A stretch of DNA of 64,000 nt from Diphasiastrum complanatum (GCA_029204225.1 CM055103.1:25000656-25064655), one strand, 5' to 3'; counted from the stretch's first letter, positions 1 through 10,800 are shown. Numbers and translations: made by a program. Notes: generated from the letters alone by a model not told the origin.

Positions 1-460
1 ATTCATGTGTATCCCAAGGATTGCATTCTTTATCAAGACGAGTTTCCGGGGGCACACATGTCCACGTTGTGGAGACCATAGTTATAGACAAGAGTTACAA
101 GGAGACACCATACCCGCCAAGGTGGTGAGACACTTTTCAATCACACCTAGAATACAACATATGTTCAAGTGAAACTCTGTAGTGGAGCTTTTGACATGGC
201 ATTTGACCAATCGTTCAACCAATGATACTATGAGGATCTATGCTGATTGTCCAGCATGGAAGCATGTAGATGACACATGGCATGAGTTCAGGTATGAGCC
301 TCAACATCTACATCTAGAATTGGTGATGGATGGTGTGAATCCATTTGGATTGTGCTCCACGTCATGGTCTACTTGGCATGTTCTCTTAGTGAATTATAAC
401 ATTCCTCCTTGGCTAAGTATAAAGAAGGGACACCTCATGCTTGGCCTTCTTATTTGAGGC
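1..460 (+). pseudogene. CACTA (En/Spm) TNP2 transposase fragment
   Basis: The translation from about 182 to 457 carries the signature phrases YADCPAWKH, DGVNPFG and VLLVNYNIPPW, which I recognise from the tnp2 transposase family of plant CACTA DNA transposons. Positions 1-180 continue the same protein in shifted frames (IHVYPKDCILY near the start, then PAKVV and PRIQHMF), so at least one frameshift separates the two parts. TNP2 cuts and moves CACTA elements; full proteins are several hundred residues, so this is a short broken piece running off the left edge of the window. It ends at a TGA near 457. It cannot encode an active transposase. Confidence 0.8.
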
Positions 461-900
461 ATTAGAGGAATTCCAAACTCCAAAATGGCCTTCTAAGGAA
501 TGCCACATAGGATAAAAAGCTCACCAGATTTTATAATTCTGCTTTAACTTCTGATCCGATATTTTAATTTAACCTTATCAATAATGTGTAGTTGACAAGA
601 GAGACTATCATGATGCATGCAATTTGGACTTCAAGAACCTGTGACGCTCATTAACTAACTTTTCAAATTTTAAAATGAGATTGTATCCCTTGTTTTAACT
701 AGCAAGAAAATAAATATAGTAACGCCATCAAAGAAGGAGAGTATCACTACCACACCAAGAACCAATAGCGATTTTTATGACAATTTTAGCAACAGATATT
801 ACTTTCACAAATGCCACTATTGACTCTTTTAAGCGTCACTATTGGACTGTCGTTGTGTGAATGTTATAGTGACATAAACAAAAAAGTTAGTGTCATTTCT
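461..900. other. AT-rich spacer with CACTA-like terminal sequence
   Basis: No gene is seen. At 745 the sequence CACTACCACACCAAGAA begins, which resembles a CACTA-element terminus. It is followed by short repeats of a GTCACTAT-like word in both orientations (about 810-890), as in CACTA subterminal regions. It may be an end of the element whose transposase remnant lies just upstream. The matching opposite terminus is not visible, so this stays tentative. Confidence 0.35.
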
Positions 901-1215
901 AGATTGAGACATATGGAGTAGTGCATGTACGTGTGACAGATATAGGCAGGAGGACTACATGAAGAGAGGTGACCTATTTATAGTTGACCTACATGGGTTC
1001 ATGCATAGGACTCTACTCTCTATATATTGAGGTAGATATTATCTCGTCGACATCTTGGGTTTAGGTTACCAATTGTTCTCTTCTCCTCTTGCTATCACAT
1101 GGCATGGCTTGGGGGGCTAGATCCAATTTTTTATCTAGGTTTGGTTGGGCAATCTCTCTTGTTGTGTTTTCCTATCCTCATCTTAGGGGTTTTCCCAAGT
1201 GGTTTTTTCACTTAC
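898..1215 (+). repeat. Degenerate Ty3-type LTR fragment, copy 1
   Basis: The stretch starting with attgagacatatggagtag at about 902 recurs almost identically at 61386. A second stretch (1125-1215, with tcctatcctcatcttagggg) matches 61465-61545. Between these blocks the copies have diverged. At 61 kb the repeat lies immediately downstream of a chromodomain remnant and a polypurine tract, so both copies are best read as part of an old Ty3/chromovirus LTR. Confidence 0.6.
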
Positions 1216-2394
1216 TCTTGCAACTTTCTTATGCTTGTCATTTTTATGGGGAGTTTTCCTAAACTCACTCGTGAGCGAAGTCCAAGTACTTTTGCTACAC
1301 GAGTTTGGCTTGCCTGGTTTGCTTGGCCTTCGAGGTTGTTGGCGAAGCTTGTCATGATAGTGACCATGTGCTTGTCAAGTTTCGTCAACATCCATTTATT
1401 CTTGAATGGCAAGTCACAAGAAGATTCCCTGTGCAATGTCTCTATGATGCAATCCTTCTCTACCATTGGCTGTACACGCCAATCTAGGAGAGGATTGCTA
1501 ATGTATAATCTGGTCAATTCACGAGCTCGTCTCATGATCAATATTGATCCATTATTATTGCCCATATTCAAAGATTCATCATCATGAATCTCATATGGGC
1601 ATGTGCTGGACTCGTCAATAGGCATTGGCGAGCCAGTCGCCACTTCCTCATGCATCGAGTACTTGTAAACGTACTAACGAGAAGAAGAATGCAAACCTCT
1701 CATGAGACGAAGTGCCTCCTCTTGGTCACTGCCAGAGGTGACACCTTCATGCCCATCGCTGAACCTCCACGGTGCCAGAGCTATGGCCGTTGCTGGACCT
1801 AAAGGTGGGCGCATCCTCAGATGTCCGCCCCCCGGAAGAGCTAGACAGCCGGTCACACCGACCACGTCGTCCACCACTTCCATTGGCCATCAAGGCCAGT
1901 GGAACGATAACTAACCACATAAAGAACATATTGAAACTAAAACTACAACCAAAACTGCATGAAAAACTACGTAGTGTAAGAAAGCTAAACTAAAGTAATT
2001 AATATATAAAGCACAATGCAAAAAAAAAAAAAAAAAACTAGATTGCAACTATATTAGAAAGCAACAAGCAATTACAAGATTAGAAAGCTATAAGCAAGAT
2101 ATCACTAGCAAGCAACATACACTCGAAAGCAATAACAATGAAAACGAATTCAGATAAAATGGTTTGCCAAATGCTAATAGGCTTGGAAAATGATTTCAAA
2201 TCATGGCGACAAATATGCAACACTATAAACATCGCCGAGCCAGCTTTGTTTTATCTCTAGCAGTTTGCTTTGCTTTAAACAACTGTATTGAAATTTTTTG
2301 GAGTTCTGAGCCACACCATGTCAATGTTCTAAGCTGCCTCATGGATCTATGCACCTCTGATATTTCCACGTATCTCAAAAATTCACACACACAC
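1216..2394. other. No recognisable gene
   Basis: Overlapping open frames exist on both strands (for example 1212-1655 minus and 1099-1587 plus), but none resembles a known protein and they shadow one another. There is a 19-20 base A run near 2018-2037. The stretch probably belongs to the decayed retroelement that begins at 898 and to the leader of the Tat-like fragment that follows. Confidence 0.4.
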
Positions 2395-3250
2395 ACAGTA
2401 TGGTATGGACCGAATGAGCCATATGTAGATCTGGCCATCAACGAATACTTTGCAACTTACGCTGCCCAACCTCAGCGCCAAGATGGGAGAATCTATGGCT
2501 GCTACAGATGTGGAGAAGGGCATAGAATTGTCGAATGTCCTCATAAGGGCATATACACGCCCTTCTGTCGTGAATGTGGATACGGGCATTGTTACAAGAA
2601 TTGCCCACTAAGACTTGGAGCTAGTGCGCCATTGAATTTGATCACGGTGTAGTCAACAACAGCTCCAGGGAGATTGCCACAAAAATCTCCAATACCCCAT
2701 GTTCCGGTGCTAGCTGTCATGCGAGCCCAAAAGCGGAAGTGGCACCATCACCACCATCCTCAGTATCACTAGCAGATGATCAACCTTTGGCCGCAAGACT
2801 ATATCCTAATGCCAAGGAAGAAGGATGACAATATCATAGAATACGCCATTGGATACAGGGTGCCCAGGTAGAGGAAGCTACACAAGCTAAGGAAAAACCT
2901 ATAGAACTTCTAACCGCAGAAGTTCCAGCACCACCAACAAGCTCACCACTAAGAACAGATCTTAATGACTGTTTACACCATCAGGAAGTACCATTTCAGA
3001 TGGGAGAGCCTGAGGTTCCACAGACATAACTACTCACAAGTCTATTGACTAGCAGAATGAACTTATCCCTCGGTGAGTTCGTGTGAATTGTGCCACAAGC
3101 AAAGAGCATTTTCACTGGATGGCTGAATTTGGAACCTGAACCTGAACCAAAAGACTGTGCCTGGTACGAGGGAACCAACAACATTCTCAACATTGGAGCA
3201 GCATGGAAAAGTGAGCAATTCACAATCACCCTACCAATCAAGCAGAACAT
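2395..3250 (+). pseudogene. Ty3/Tat-like gag C-terminus with two zinc knuckles
   Basis: The readable part (to 2652) contains two adjacent CCHC knuckles, CYRCGEGHRIVEC and CRECGYGHCYKNC, both with the spacing C-X2-C-X3-H-X4-C. Such knuckles bind retrotransposon RNA. DNA similarity to the element at 22.78-23.64 kb continues past the stop to about 3250, through the same gag-protease linker (phrases such as 'EGTNNILNIGAAW' in another frame). The fragment has frameshifts, lacks the capsid half, and stops before the protease. It is an old copy of the same family as the 20-24 kb element. Confidence 0.75.
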
Positions 3251-4276
3251 TGATAAGTATAGTACTTGTCTCTTGGTAACATTGAGCAACATTGATAGAT
3301 GAGATTTTCTCCAATGTTGATGTTGACTCCTCTTTAAAGATTTGCTAATTGTCTACTTTTCTTCGAGAGATATCGGTTCATGAGCAGCTTTGTTGTTTCA
3401 TAGAGTTTGTTAATGAACATGGTTTGCTATGATTCTCTATCTATTTATTCATGAAGCAACAAGTTGGTGTATCATGGTTTTCAGGTTGGCACTGTATAAT
3501 GTACTCATATTTTGTTCAAAGTCTGCCATTTCTTTTACGTCTTATGGGTCACCTAAACTAAAATTCAAAAATATTCATGTATGAGGTGTTGGCATTTGAA
3601 AATAAACTAAACAAAGGATCTTGACGGTATAATCTGTGGTGATAAATTTGGAACGATCTTGAAAACTGAAGGCAATGTCATGTGGTATCAAGTATATGAT
3701 TATAACAGCAAGTGGTCTTATACACTATTGTTGAAAGCTAAGAAGGACATCTTTTGCTTGCCTAGAATGCTCTTCAAGAATCTTGTGAGAACATGAAATG
3801 CGGTGATTCAATGATAGACACGATTAACAGGAAATGTGCAAGCAAATGTCACCCTATAGAGGAGATTTCGGATTGACATTGGTTATTAAAATTCTCCCGA
3901 CAAGCTAAAAAACAACGTTTGAAAGTGATGGAAATATAGCCCGGTCAAAAACCATCTGATGAGCGAAAATTGTGAAGTGAATTTGCAGCATTGTGATTAT
4001 CACATGAAAATTTCTTCAGACAAGTATAGGGCGAAATCAACCACAAGGTTTGACTATCTTCAAAGCAAAAACAGAGCATTGCCCTATTGTCATTCATTTG
4101 CTCTTGTCAGTATTGATTCTTCAATACATATTATGCTTTTCCGATTTACTCAGTTACACAAATATGAACAAGTAGAACTTTAAAGGGCATTTTTCATAGT
4201 TTGTAAAAAATCTAGCAATTACATACTGTCATGGAACCCCTGCCAGGTTTTCAGCTATTGACAAAGCTATACATTC
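3251..4276. other. No gene seen; 3' flank of the PPR gene
   Basis: AT-rich sequence without a recognisable protein or RNA. On the minus strand it lies downstream of the PPR stop codon, so it probably holds the 3' untranslated region and any further exon. I looked for DYW-domain or extra E-motif coding here and found none. Confidence 0.4.
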
Positions 4277-6100
4277 TTACATGTCAACTGAACACTGAGT
4301 CTCGTTGCCTGCACCAGCATAAATATTGGACAGTAGTACATAAGCTGATTCATTTTTCGGATCCAGTTCCATAATGTTCTTTGCTGCCCACTCTCCGAGC
4401 CACACATTGCCATGAGCTCTGCATGAAGCTAGCAAGGTCATCCATACATGAACATCAGGTTTGGCCCACATTTTTCCAACAAAATCCTCTGCCATATCCA
4501 AATGGCCATAACGGCCAAGAATATCTACAATGCAGCTATAGTGTTCTGGCTTTGCTGGAACATCATACACTGGACACATAGATTCAAAGTAGTAAAGGCC
4601 TCGATCAACAAGGCCCACATGGGCACATGCTGATAGAAGACAAACAAAGGTGTTGATATTCATACAAACACCTTGGCACAGCTTCTCAAAAAGGTGAAGA
4701 GCTTCTTTGCCAAGGCCGTGCATAGCATAGCCCATAATCATTGCATTCCATGTGATAACATTTCGTTGTGGCATGTTGTTGAACACTCTCACAGCTTCCT
4801 CTATGCTCCCACATTTTGAGTACATGTCAACTAGACAGCTTCCCACAAAAATATGTGATTCTAAACTGTTCTGAATGACTTGAGCATGTATGCAACGACC
4901 CTCTTCAAGTGCTGCTATATTAGCACATGCATTTAGGACGCTCACAAAGGTGACACTGTTGGGTTCAATCTGTTCTCTCTGCATTTCTTGGTAGCAACGC
5001 AATGCCCTCTCCTCCTGTCCACACTTTACAAATCCTGCAATCATTGCACTCCAAGAGACCACATTACGTGTCTGAATACTGTTGAATGCCATGCAAGCAT
5101 CATCTATGCTTCCACATTTAGCATACATATCAATCAAGGCACTACCTACAAATAGATCTGCACCCACCTTTTTCTGCATAATTTGTGCATGAATGCGCCT
5201 ACCATGTTCAAGTGCCTCCAGGCCAGCACATGCATTCAACACACCAACAAATGTGGTGCTATCTGGATCCACCTGTTCCTGTTGCATCTGTTCAAACAGT
5301 TTCAGTGCCTGTTCTGCCTGCCCACACTTGACATGGCCCATGATCATGGCACTCCAACAGACTACATTTCGTATTGGCATTTTCTCAAAAACCCTGCAAG
5401 CATCCTCCATAGCCCCACATTTGCCATACATATCAATGAGACAAGCTCCTACAAAGATGTTGGACTCCAATCCATACAGAGCAACCAGTGCATGGATATC
5501 CCTACCCTTGTCAATATATTCTAGCCTAGCACACGCTTTGAGGACACCTACAAAGATCTGGGAATCTGGCTGCACCTTGTTGTGATGCATTTTCTCAAAA
5601 AGTGCCAATGCCTTCTCCTCTTGCCCACAGTTAACATACCCCATGATCATTGCACCCCAGCAAACTAAATCATGTGCCTGCAAGTTGTAAAATACTCTGC
5701 AGGCATTCTCAATTCTTCCACATTTTGAATACATGTCAATGAGACAACTTGCCACAAAGAGATCTCTCTGGTATTGGCTTTCAATGACCATTGCATGGAC
5801 CCAACTGCCTTCTTCGAGCGCACCTAAGCTGGCACATGCTTTCAGAACAGGCACAAAAGTGAAATTATCAGGGGACACACCTTCTCTTAGCATTTCTTTG
5901 AAATGTTCTAGTGCCTTCTCAAATTGTCCATCCCTGACATATCTATTAATCTCTGCAGTCCAAGAAAACACACTTCTTTGTATAGTCCCTGGTACTAGGA
6001 CAGAGAGTTTTGTTTTAGCCCATTCTGGTGTTGATCTTCCCTCGACCCACAGGGCCTCCTGTGACTTTTTGTGTTTAAAATCTGGATATTTATGATTCAC
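4277..6100 (-). CDS. PDF-PPR fusion protein, main exon (PLS-class PPR)
   Basis: This 607-codon exon begins V-N-H-K-YPDFKHK after a splice acceptor (AG at 6102-6101) and ends with a stop at 4277-4279. The first ~35 residues are the second half of a PDF motif (YPDFKHK, EALWVEG, PEW), known from organellar single-stranded DNA-binding (OSB) proteins. From about residue 43 come 15 PPR motifs: four P-L-S triplets plus a P2-L2-S2 set, with phrases such as GACLIDMYGKCG and VLNACA. Then come an E1 motif and a truncated E2 (SAYVLLSNIYAGAGN, then a divergent tail). There is no DYW domain. PLS-class PPR proteins bind organellar RNA site-specifically, and E-type ones usually act in C-to-U editing with a partner deaminase. 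Chloroplast or mitochondrial action is inferred. The exon is uninterrupted, so the gene looks intact, though a spliced 3' continuation cannot be excluded. Confidence 0.9.
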   Translation of the reverse strand: MNHKYPDFKHKKSQEALWVEGRSTPEWAKTKLSVLVPGTIQRSVFSWTAEINRYVRDGQFEKALEHFKEMLREGVSPDNFTFVPVLKACASLGALEEGSWVHAMVIESQYQRDLFVASCLIDMYSKCGRIENACRVFYNLQAHDLVCWGAMIMGYVNCGQEEKALALFEKMHHNKVQPDSQIFVGVLKACARLEYIDKGRDIHALVALYGLESNIFVGACLIDMYGKCGAMEDACRVFEKMPIRNVVCWSAMIMGHVKCGQAEQALKLFEQMQQEQVDPDSTTFVGVLNACAGLEALEHGRRIHAQIMQKKVGADLFVGSALIDMYAKCGSIDDACMAFNSIQTRNVVSWSAMIAGFVKCGQEERALRCYQEMQREQIEPNSVTFVSVLNACANIAALEEGRCIHAQVIQNSLESHIFVGSCLVDMYSKCGSIEEAVRVFNNMPQRNVITWNAMIMGYAMHGLGKEALHLFEKLCQGVCMNINTFVCLLSACAHVGLVDRGLYYFESMCPVYDVPAKPEHYSCIVDILGRYGHLDMAEDFVGKMWAKPDVHVWMTLLASCRAHGNVWLGEWAAKNIMELDPKNESAYVLLSNIYAGAGNETQCSVDM

Positions 6101-6208
6101 CTAATTAAAAACAATCATAGTACACAGTGTTACTCAGCAATATCTTTATCTTTGAATCAGGAATAAACCTTGTCTCAACCGAAATGAGGTGACTGAACAT
6201 TCATTCAC
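6101..6208 (-). other. Intron 2 of the PDF-PPR gene
   Basis: A 108-bp GT-AG intron in phase 0. The donor is AAG|GTGAAT (intron starts at 6208) and the acceptor is TTAATTAG|GTG (exon resumes at 6100). Removing it joins WWDHRKDK to VNHKYPDFK, which restores a continuous PDF motif. That match is the main evidence for the splice. Confidence 0.8.
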
Positions 6209-6288
6209 CTTATCTTTTCTGTGATCCCACCACGACAATGGATTCAAAAAGAACTGGTGCCAAAGTTCTTCTGCACTCCTTGTCCGGT
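6209..6288 (-). CDS. PDF-PPR gene, exon 2 (first half of PDF motif)
   Basis: 80 nt: two bases completing a codon, then 26 codons reading RTRSAEELWHQFFLNPLSWW and on to DHRKDK. The pattern LW-x-FF-x-NP-x-x-WWD is the N-terminal half of the PDF motif of OSB proteins. It is bounded by an acceptor (GATGGCAG|AC) and the GTGAAT donor. The frame matches exon 3 (phase 0) and the proposed exon 1 (phase 1). Confidence 0.75.
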
Positions 6289-7213
6289 CTGCCATCACCA
6301 CAGGAAAGTCAAAATGAGACAAAAAGAACTGGAGAGAATTTACTTCAAAGACATTTGAAAAGTCGTTTTCACAAATTACTAATTTTATTCTCTTTGCGCT
6401 TTTGGAATGCATTTTCAGAAAGATGGCAAGACAGAAATGCAATCTCAATGTAGCACAATCCTGTTCTCATTACGACACAGGACCTTGGGCCTCTGATTTT
6501 TCCTCATCCATTGTCCACAGAAAGGACTGATTTTACCTGCATAATTTGGTTAAGCCTTTCAGGTAAGATACTGATGTGTACAGCATATTGGCTAGAAAAT
6601 AGCTCCCTCAATGTCAAGGAATATACTGCTTCATAATATTTGTATACTTGTATCCATACATACAGCCATCCTCCCTACACATGTAGGAGGTAAGTATTAT
6701 GGTCTGTAGGTGGACCATTATCAGCAAACCAAATCAGACTATCATAGAGGTAGGGTAGGTTGGCTTTGCTTGACTACTAATGAATTCTAATGAGAACAGC
6801 AGTCCAACTGAAAATGAAGAATCTTAGGATTTGGTGCTTGTTAGGCAAAATTTGATATTTTTGGTTATTCAAGCAAAAGGCCTTGTAGGCTAGTGATATC
6901 ATGATGAGCCAAGAAGATTGCATCTTGATTCTATTCTAATGAAAGTAATTTCATTCAGCCCATCATGCAAAAATTAGATGTAAACCCTTATGCAAAAGCA
7001 AACAATCAACATACCAAGAAGAATGACAATAAACTGAAAGAATCTAGAACCTATTCAGATCAGTAATTTCCTAAACCCTAAACCCTAAACCTACTAGGCA
7101 GTAATTTCCTGCTTCAGATCATCAAGATAGAACACTAAGGATACTGAAAGATATGCCCCAAAAAAAAGCAAGGGAAAACTTTCCTATTTGCAAAGGGAAT
7201 GAAACCCTAGTAC
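6289..7213 (-). other. Proposed intron 1 of the PDF-PPR gene
   Basis: A 925-bp interval with donor CAAG|GTACTAGG at 7213 and acceptor at 6290-6289, phase 1 on both sides. No OB-fold coding, expected in a normal OSB protein, is recognisable here. A short open stretch at about 6536-6646 has a good donor (CAG|GTAAAA) but the wrong phase for exon 2. Confidence 0.5.
7070..7092. promoter_or_regulatory. Short interstitial telomere-type repeat (telo-box-like)
   Basis: Three copies of the plant telomere word CCCTAAA in tandem, about 120 bp inside the proposed intron 1. Telo-boxes near the start of plant genes are known cis-elements of housekeeping genes. Function here is only inferred from position. 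Confidence 0.4.
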
Positions 7214-7406
7214 CTTGCGATTGAGAACAGGACGCAGAAGAGCCTCCATATCGTGCAGAGCTGAAGTTCAGCTGCCGTACTACTGGTAACCCTTCGCACC
7301 CCCTGCATTGCCATTTGTGGTTTGCAGTGAACCCCACAGGCAGCCGCTGGAACTGCCTTACAACAGATTTGATGTCTGTGAAATGCTGCTGCTGCACAGC
7401 GGTCAT
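7214..7406 (-). CDS. PDF-PPR gene, proposed exon 1 (targeting peptide)
   Basis: From ATG at 7406 the frame reads about 64 codons to a donor at 7214. The product is rich in Arg, Ser and Gln and nearly free of acidic residues (VVRQFQRLPVGF, VVRQLNFSSARYGG), as expected of a mitochondrial or dual-targeting presequence. An in-frame ATG at 7451 would add 15 residues; I prefer 7406 because MTAVQQQ starts the basic stretch, but this is not decisive. The last codon is split (G|AC) and fits exon 2 exactly. The predicted protein is about 698 residues. Confidence 0.55.
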
Positions 7407-7697
7407 CTGCTGAAGATTACAGTGGCAATGCAGCAGCGCAATGCATTCCATGGGCTATTATTGCTTCAGACATCTCCTGAAAGTACACAGAAAACTAGTT
7501 AACCACTCGATACAGAAATTTTGAATCTTCGGGGAAGCTTAGCATGTGTTGGATTGGCTGTACTGAGCTGCGAGGATGGCATCGGCAGACATTGAGCTGC
7601 TGCTGACAGAGATGATCGATCGCCGTCGCCATTCTCTGACAATGGAACCCATAAAATTTGCCATAAGTTACCATATATGTGCAACTGCTATGAACTA

Positions 7698-7821
7698 GGT
7701 AGCGGGCGTGAGGAGGCCCAGTACCGTGTAGCAGGCACCCTGCCCTCAGGGAATGGAGGGCGGTTCGATGCTTTGAAGTGTGCCTGCTAATAGGGTAGCA
7801 GGCCTTCTCACGCCCACTACC
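7698..7821. repeat. Fold-back (MITE-like) element
   Basis: A 124-bp palindromic unit. The left arm GGTAGCGGGCGTGAGGAGG and the inverted right arm match over about 21 bases with two mismatches, and further inverted matches (GTAGCAGG / CCTGCTA) lie inside. No protein is encoded and no clear target duplication is seen. It sits about 250 bp upstream of the likely start of the PDF-PPR gene. Confidence 0.6.
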
Positions 7822-9026
7822 AGGTGTAATTTGCATTTTGGCCCTTTAATTGAAGGGCCAATTGAAAGGTAGTTACAATATGGCTTTGAACATAGAGAGC
7901 ATCTGTGTTCAGAGCCAATGAAAATGTGACACCTGTCCATAATTAGCCCAAACACAAATTACGGTCATCTTTCATTCGATGGCTGGCTACAAGCTTGCGG
8001 CTCAGCTTTTTACCATTGGTAGTCACCCTTCTCACCCATACACACGGAATCATTCGATTGGTTAAGAACATGCAGATTCTGAGCCATAGTACAGGCTTGC
8101 AACTAGATTTCATCTAGACTGTCCATCTCCAAATGCTACGTCATGTATCATTCATCTGACGGTGCGCTACAGCCCTGTAGCAACAATGGTGAGGCCATTA
8201 TAAAAGAATTTCTTTCTCAAGTACAAACGAGTGGTAGCATCTTGGGTCTCATACATATTGATGAATGCTTCTCAAGCTTGCGTAGATGTTTAAATATGTG
8301 ATATCTATGAATCCTTAAGATTCATGGATACCAATGCAAGTGCTCTCTGCCATATTTGAATTTCCATTTGAAAATTAGCTCAGCATCTTGTTGTGAGAGT
8401 ACGGTGGGTCCCTCAATCACATCCCATAAATCTTTTCCAATAGGATCATCTTCATACAATACTTTCGCATATAAGAGTCATCGCCATTGAATCTCTCAAT
8501 AAGGCAGATATTTGAAGATGATTGTTCCATGTGTCTTCTTAAATGTTGAAAAGAATTATAAGAATCAGCATAGCTCTTATACCACTGTTGAAAAATGGTG
8601 AAAACATAATGAACAGTCAAAACATTCAGCTCAAGTTTGAATGTCCTAATAGCTCGGTATGTGTGCTACGAAAGGCTGAAAAGGACCAATTTACTACTTT
8701 TACTTACATGGATCATCTGTTACAACATAACTTACAAATAGATTGAGTCGAAAGGTGCTAAGGACATTCACAATGTTATAAAGACTAATTAGGTGTTAAC
8801 AGCAACCATGTTTATGTACTTCAACTCAATCAACAAGTGCATGATGAGAATTGGAACATTCGATTTACAATGAAAATAGAAACAATATCAATCATTCACA
8901 CATGATACAAACTCATTTGATGAACGCAAACTATATTCAATTATGTTAAATGTACAACAAGATTATTATAAGTAATCTACATTGGAGGTATCTACCTAAT
9001 CCATCTTAAAAGACCTATGGTCCATC
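7822..9026. other. No recognisable gene
   Basis: AT-rich sequence with only short frames on both strands, none resembling a known family. The left part probably includes the promoter of the minus-strand PDF-PPR gene. Confidence 0.4.
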
Positions 9027-9575
9027 TGTCATGTGCCAATCTTAGCATTAAAACATCTACATCACATTTGCATAATAAAACAAGAATTCAAGAAAAACTA
9101 GTAGAAAATCAAGAAAGTAGACAAAATTGGAAAATCTGGCACCAAAATTGGCAAAGATTGGTAAGATCCAAAATGATTAATGATCATTCAAGATAGGGCC
9201 TGAATCTAGAGCATGATCAAAGCTCTCATGTGATTTTAAACACGAGCCACAAATCTTATCAAGAAAGCTCTCAAAGAGAAGCTTCAAGATCACAAAGAGA
9301 ACGCCAAAAGTTCAAATTAGACAAATGAATAATAGCCCCCAAATTTAGCTCAACCTCAATAATTTATAGTGGCCATTTGTGCCTCTACTATAAGTTATTT
9401 AGCTAAATTGGGCAATAAACCATTATTACAATTTTACTATTCATAAATATAGTGAGGCTGTTCGAGCCACTTTATTAATTGTCTTATTAACTAAATCTAG
9501 TCTACTTTAGCTCCATGGCTATATTTAGCATAACATTTAGTAAGCTCATGGGCTAATTACATGCAACACATGACA
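9027..9575 (-). repeat. LTR (3') of a minus-strand retroelement
   Basis: 549 bp bounded by a perfect 9-bp inverted repeat, TGTCATGTG ... CACATGACA, typical LTR TG...CA ends. On the minus strand it is directly preceded by a purine-rich tract (AAGTAGAGGGAG, 9590-9576), which marks it as the 3' LTR of an element whose body lies at higher coordinates. Confidence 0.65.
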
Positions 9576-10062
9576 CTCCCTCTACTTAATCATTTTTGCA
9601 CTAAAAAATGAAGACCATGTAGTTCTTTGTCATAGCCATTTTCTATTTGTGAAATATCATTGCCTTAAGTTCAGCTTCCAACTTGTTGTTGTAGAACAAA
9701 ATTGCAACAAGTCTTCTATAAGAAAACCTTTGACCTACAAATTGATCCCATAGATTTTTAGAAAATCACTGAAGAGGAAATTGATGAAACACAAGATTGC
9801 CTCTTGTTGCATTAGTTTTGAATGGGTTGATAGAATCCAAGCAACAAGGCAATCGATAGTCTTCTTCCTCAATATCTTCCTTGATTGGATAACTATCCAA
9901 TTCCTTTAGCTTCCTATTGTTGTACATGATTTGATGCTAGTGTCTGCTCCATTTCATCCAACATGAAGGGATTTGGATTTTCTCATTATCCATTGGTAGA
10001 AACCAGATTAGTGATAGTGTCCCGATGAAGATGGATTTCCACAAATCCATTGATCTTGGGCT
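9576..10062 (-). mobile_element. Polypurine tract and decayed 3' body of the same element
   Basis: The first ~15 bases (minus-strand reading) form the polypurine tract. The rest is full of stops on the minus strand, and I could not assign a protein domain. It ends where a plus-strand Ty3 integrase piece begins, so the element was truncated by rearrangement. Confidence 0.4.
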
Positions 10063-10800
10063 GTTCGCAATGCTGACGCTCGTTCTACCGCAAAATTCCT
10101 CTATGAACAGGTCATAGTTCGTTTCGGATGTCCTCTAAAACTTATCAACGATAGGGGTACACATTTTCTTAACTTTGTCATAGCATATCTACTTTCCAAA
10201 TCTTTTGTGGTACATCGCAAAAGTTCCCCATATTATCCACGATGCAATGGCCAGGCAGAATCCACCAATAAAATCCTATGTGGAATTCTCACCAAAATCG
10301 TCGAGTCCAGTCGATCCGATTGGGAACCAAAACTTCATGCTGCTCTATGGGCTTACCGCACCAACCCGAAGAGAGCTACAAGCTTAACCCCTTTTCAACT
10401 AGCATATGGCCAAAAAGTTGTTATGCCTGTAGAATTCCATATCCCATCCCTTCGAGTAGCCTATAATCTGGAGCTCAATAATCGACAGACTCTAGCAAAC
10501 CGGTTATTTCTTCTGGAACAACTATGTGAAACAAGACGGATCAGCATCCATGCTCAACAAGTCCACAAACGTCGACAAAAAGCATGGCATGATCGATCCT
10601 TGAAACTCAAAGAATTCCAGGTCGGGGAGAAGGTCCTGTTATACCAGGCCAATGCATTTATAGAAAAATTCAAATTTTCTGGCCAAGGACCTTATATCAT
10701 TCAGAAAATATTTGCCTCTGGATATGTCCAACTCCAAACCCTCCAAGGCGATATCCTAGACATTGTGGTTAATGGGAGCAGACTGCGAAAGTACAATGAG
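10063..10800 (+). pseudogene. Ty3/Tat-like integrase, C-terminal part
   Basis: An open frame covers the second half of the integrase core and the C-terminal domain: STAKFLYEQ, LINDRGTHF (second catalytic Asp), SPYYPRCNGQAESTNK (catalytic Glu present), then WAYRTNPKRATSLTPFQLAYG and GEKVLLYQAN. Integrase inserts the element's DNA into the host chromosome. The N-terminal zinc finger and first Asp are missing, and protease, RT and RNase H are absent, so this is a fragment. It is the same family as the minus-strand copy at 17.45-18.18 kb. By chance its frame stays open into the copia gag downstream (to 11487). Confidence 0.85.

Noticed and set aside
1099-1655. Overlapping frames of 162 (plus) and 147 (minus) codons
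   Set aside because: They shadow one another within LTR-derived sequence and match no family; likely chance frames.
4381-6095. Several plus-strand frames of 60-130 codons opposite the PPR exon
   Set aside because: Antisense shadows created by the repetitive PPR coding sequence.
6536-6646. Possible extra exon of the PDF-PPR gene with a good CAG|GTAAAA donor
   Set aside because: Its phase (0) does not fit exon 2 (phase 1) and the peptide does not resemble an OB fold; exon 1 and exon 2 join in frame without it.
7070-7092. True telomere or chromosome end
   Set aside because: Only three CCCTAAA units, inside a gene region; an interstitial telo-box-like motif at most.
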